Assembly: GCA_021789355.1 (NCBI GenBank)
Contig: JAJYJR010000262.1
Span: 1 to 7,773, forward strand
DNA length: 7,773 bases
Direction of reading: 5' to 3'
Source of the DNA: Chloroflexota bacterium
Lineage (GTDB): Bacteria; Chloroflexota; Limnocylindria; Limnocylindrales; CSP1-4
Shown: positions 5,986 through 7,773 of the stretch, piece by piece
How positions within the stretch are numbered: the stretch's first letter is position 1
Layout of the letters: each line of letters opens with the position of its first letter
Program-made: the position numbers and the translations under genes
The notes under the pieces: model-generated
Told to the model about the DNA's origin: nothing
What the model saw: the letters and a program-made list of their open reading frames with translations, nothing else
The model's database searches: none

Positions 5986-6099
5986 GATCTGTCGGGCGCG
6001 TTCTCTCCTCGTATCAGCATTCAACACCGCCTGGTCCATCAGGTCCTCGACGACGCCAAGACCGTGAAGGTGCTCCGGATGTGGACACACTACGAATAG
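5986..6099 (+). pseudogene. YoeB/Txe-family toxin, C-terminal remnant
   Basis: The plus strand reads the last 37 residues of a RelE/YoeB-Txe superfamily ribosome-dependent mRNA interferase: DLSGAFSPRISIQHRLV, then KVLRMWTHYE and TAG at 6097-6099. The pattern L-SG-(Y/F)S-RRI-x-x-HRLVYxV and the terminal His-Tyr pair are the conserved C-terminal half of the family, including the catalytic His/Tyr end. The N-terminal half and the antitoxin gene that normally precedes it are absent: upstream of 5986 the frame loses similarity and soon meets a TGA at 5947-5949. Usual family length is about 85 residues, so this is a broken copy. It ends 19 bp before the converging DUF3024 gene. Confidence 0.65.
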
Positions 6100-6118
6100 G
6101 TACGTGTCCCCCTGCCCC

Positions 6119-6471
6119 TCAACCCCAGAAGATGCCGGACGGTCGGCCGCGATTTCGGCCAGGAGCGGATCCACGAACGGTGTCGTGCCGAGGCGTTGGT
6201 ACTGGTGCCAGACGAGGTTACGGTCGCACCAGAAGAGAGTCCACGTGGACGTGGTCGCGCTGAAGCGAAGCCTGGCGATCGGGAGGCGCGTCCATTCCGG
6301 GCCAATTCCCGGAGTCCACGGCGCACGGCACTCCACGATGGTCACGGCGCGGCCGCTCACCTTTAGCTCGACACGAACCTGGTGACGCGCGCGAGACGGT
6401 ACGCGACCGTCCGCGTACCGGCGGATCTTGGCGAGGTCGATCTCGGGGAGCCGAGGCTTGGTCGCGGGCAT
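6119..6471 (-). pseudogene. DUF3024 protein with a one-base frameshift near the end
   Basis: Residues 1-112 match DUF3024 proteins of unknown function: KIRRYADGRVPSRARHQVRV, then VTIVECRAPW, GPEWTRLPIARLRF, and TWTLFWCDRNLVWHQYQ. Family members normally finish DPTGIFWG-stop. Here the main frame passes codon 112 (6136-6138) and runs on without a stop into the sigma gene. In the next frame ATC TTC TGG GGT TGA (IFWG-stop) lies at 6119-6133. The two parts are joined if one base is missing at 6134-6138 (CCGGC for CCGGGC on the coding strand), giving a normal 117-residue protein. ATG 6471 has an AGGGTG sequence just upstream. It faces the toxin remnant and is divergent from the MarR gene. The indel may be a sequencing error, in which case the gene is intact. 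Confidence 0.8.
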
Positions 6472-6535
6472 AGCGCACCCTATCGTAGGGTGCTCAGGCC
6501 GAGGCGCCCAGGCAGTCAGCTATCCAGCCGGCCCG

Positions 6536-6558
6536 ACGGGAAGTGCGAGCGCCATTCC
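6536..6558 (+). repeat. 23-bp direct repeat, copy 2 (imperfect palindrome)
   Basis: It is identical to 4270-4292, 2,266 bp away, in the same orientation. It lies 65 bp upstream of the DUF3024 start. The surrounding bases differ except for a TCGCC shared at the same offset on the right, so the conserved unit is about 30 bp (28 identical). Confidence 0.8.
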
Positions 6559-6572
6559 CCTCGCCTCGACGA

Positions 6573-6584
6573 GAACGTCCGCTC
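6573..6584. promoter_or_regulatory. LexA/SOS-like box beside repeat copy 2
   Basis: GAAC-GTCC-GCTC is one base from GAAC-N4-GTTC and starts 15 bp beyond the repeat, in the same relative place as the box at copy 1. Such 12-mers with one mismatch can occur by chance; only the repeated position makes it notable. Confidence 0.15.
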
Positions 6585-6799
6585 TATCCCGCTCTCCGGC
6601 ATGTCGGCCCAGCGGCTTCGAGTTGACCGGCCCGAACTCAGGTTCGTCTGTCCGCGCCATCCGTGGCTCGATTACTGGGTCGTGCCGGTAGGGTTGCCTG
6701 GCACGGCGATGCCTCGGAGCTTTCGACCACGGTCCGATCACGTGCCCACTGTCACCATCGAGCGCGGACGTTGCCCGCTGACGTGCCAGACTGCGCGTC

Positions 6800-7316
6800 A
6801 TGAGCGACGAGCCCCTCCGAACGCCCGGCGCGGCGTTCCTGCTCTCCCAGCTCGGCGGTCACTCGTCCCGGCTGTGGGTGCGGCGAATGGCGCGGATCGG
6901 CCTGGAACCTCGTGAAGTGATGCTCTTCCGACATGTGGCGCTGGCTGAGGGTCGCTCGCAGCGCCAGCTCGCCCGGGCCATCGGCCTGCCCCCCAGGCAG
7001 GATCGTGGCGCTGTTGAACCGCCTCGAGGCGCGCGGTTGGGTGGAGCGACGCAGGAGTCCCACCGATCGTCGCGTGCGCGCCCTGCACCTGACGGTCGAG
7101 GGAAGGAAGATGCTCGGGCGGATCATGGCGGTCTCGGCGGAACACGAAGCCGAGCTGATGCAGGGACTCGGTCCGGCGCAGCGAGGTGCGCTCGTCGAGT
7201 TGCTCGGGGACGTGGCGGCTCGCCAGGGGCTGATTGAGGGAGTGCATCCGGGCTTCGCCGAGCCGGAGGCCGACCAGACGCGATCCCAATCTGCGAGGCA
7301 CCGGCCTCGCGCCTGA
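6800..7316 (+). pseudogene. MarR-family transcriptional regulator, split by a one-base frameshift
   Basis: MarR-family proteins are dimeric winged-helix regulators, often repressing detoxification or efflux genes in response to small phenolic or other ligands. Codons from ATG 6800 give the N-terminal dimerisation helices and the first part of the winged helix (GRSQRQLARAIGLPP, to about residue 65). The rest continues one frame over: GRIVALLNRLEARGWVERR (recognition helix), the wing SPTDRRVRALHLT, then the C-terminal helix EGRKMLGRIM...AELMQGL, to TGA at 7314-7316. Removing one C from the C6 run at 6989-6994 joins both parts as IGLPPGRIVALL and gives a regular 171-residue protein. The tail after residue 150 is not conserved-looking. 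No strong ribosome binding site precedes 6800. It is divergent from DUF3024. If the indel is a sequencing error, the gene is intact. Confidence 0.85.
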
Positions 7317-7490
7317 ATCAGGGCAGCTGGCGCGACGGGCTGCGATGCGTCCGCAGCGCCGCGCGACGCCATGCAACCGATCTGCAACGTGGACGGCTGC
7401 TGGCCGCATTGTCGGCAGATCGTTCTCACCTGTAACGTTCTCGACTCCGGGCAGCCCCAGCGGGGCCACCCGGGACCAGCCCGGCGGCGC

Positions 7491-7591
7491 TGTCTGTCAA
7501 GGGACAGTGGGACTTCCTCGCAGGCGGACAGCTGACCTCCATCTCGGCGGACACGTGATCTCCATCCCGACGGCCAGCTGATCGTCGTTCA
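7491..7591. repeat. Terminal repeats of an IS21-family element
   Basis: Downstream of istB, a 23-bp unit recurs at 7523, 7546 and 7569 (GGCGGACAGCTGACCTCC, GGCGGACACGTGATCTCC, GACGGCCAGCTGATC). A more divergent unit lies 24 bp further out (GGGACAGTGGGACTTCC, from 7501). IS21-family ends typically carry such repeated transposase-binding sites. The outermost TGTC at 7491 or 7495, with the small hairpin CTGTC-AAGG-GACAG at 7494-7507, is the likely outer tip of the element. The opposite end lies outside the window, so the target duplication cannot be checked. The 175 bp to the left (7317-7490) shows no gene. Confidence 0.6.
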
Positions 7592-7597
7592 GCGTGG

Positions 7598-7773
7598 TCA
7601 GGCCAGCGGCACCACCCCCTTCCCGGTGGTGGCCTCGGCCAGCCGGTAGGAGGCGCCCTCGGTCAGGACCACGTGGGCGTGGTGGAGGAGCCGATCGACG
7701 GTCGCGGTGGCGAGGGTCTTCGGCATGATGGTGTCGAAGCCCGACGGATGGAGGTTGGAGGTGACGGCCACGC
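7598..7773 (-). mobile_element. istB: istB C-terminal end, IS21-family transposition helper ATPase (partial)
   Basis: The minus strand encodes the last 57 residues of an IstB-type AAA+ ATPase, which partners the IstA transposase in IS21-family elements and selects the target. Visible are the sensor strand VAVTSNLHPSGFD, the segment TLATATVDRLLHHAHVV, and the family end TEGASYRLAE, then TGATAA-free DNA after the TGA stop at 7600-7598. The Walker A and B motifs and the istA gene would lie beyond the right edge. The element therefore points leftward, with its istB-side terminus at about 7491-7591. Nothing in the visible part is broken. Confidence 0.85.

Larger units (their letters stand above)
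6472..6799. other. Intergenic region between divergent DUF3024 and marR-type genes
   Basis: No gene is recognised in these 328 bp. Open frames on both strands (for example minus 6520-6801) lack domains. The region carries copy 2 of the 23-bp repeat and an SOS-like box, and it should contain the promoters of both flanking genes. No confident -35/-10 pair was placed. Confidence 0.4.

Noticed and set aside
5590..6118. C-terminal extension of the DUF3024 frame to 5590
   Set aside because: It would overlap the sigma gene by about 300 bp. The true family ending IFWG-stop is found one frame over at 6119-6133.
4917..6263. 448-codon open frame on the plus strand
   Set aside because: It is antisense to the sigma-factor and Ddn-like genes, which have clear motifs. 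Its product is a low-complexity Arg/Pro/Ala-rich sequence.
7494..7507. CTGTC-AAGG-GACAG hairpin considered as a terminator
   Set aside because: The stem is only 5 bp with no T-run. It fits better as part of the insertion-sequence tip.

Overview
The window is GC-rich bacterial DNA. Two F420-dependent oxidoreductase families, a SigJ/ECF41-like sigma factor, DUF4389 and DUF3024 proteins and an archaeal-looking acetyl-CoA synthetase suggest an actinobacterium (for example Thermoleophilia or Acidimicrobiia) or a soil/groundwater Chloroflexota. Sequence alone does not decide between them. There are no RNA genes and no CRISPR array.

Left part (1-1340): a run of broken genes. A fragment of a large serine recombinase (minus strand) abuts the 3' part of a PPOX-class F420-dependent oxidoreductase gene (plus). 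A second PPOX paralogue follows in tandem without a normal start, then a DUF4389 membrane-protein gene cut off exactly where acs begins. Middle (1313-3427, minus): an intact acs gene for AMP-forming acetyl-CoA synthetase with a strong ribosome binding site. A poorly coding stretch follows (3428-4447), holding one plausible Cys-rich small gene and one copy of a 23-bp repeat.

Right-centre (4448-5888, minus): a tight two-gene operon in which an ECF sigma factor with a SnoaL-like C-terminal domain overlaps by 8 bp a Ddn-type deazaflavin-dependent reductase. This is the most coherent functional unit and is probably a self-regulated redox or stress module. Right part (5889-7773): a YoeB/Txe-type toxin remnant (plus), a DUF3024 gene with a one-base deletion (minus), a second copy of the 23-bp repeat, a divergent MarR regulator gene with a one-base insertion (plus), about 175 bp with nothing recognisable (7317-7490), and then the istB-side end of an IS21-family element (minus) running off the window.

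Overall this is a housekeeping gene (acs) and an ECF module set in a mosaic of gene fragments next to an insertion sequence. Three genes carry or appear to carry single-base indels, at least two of them in runs of C or G, so consensus sequencing error must be separated from true gene decay. I did not find convincing evidence of a wholly new system. The most interesting items are the ECF/Ddn-like pair, the repeated 23-bp imperfect palindrome with SOS-like boxes beside both copies, and the fragment junctions.
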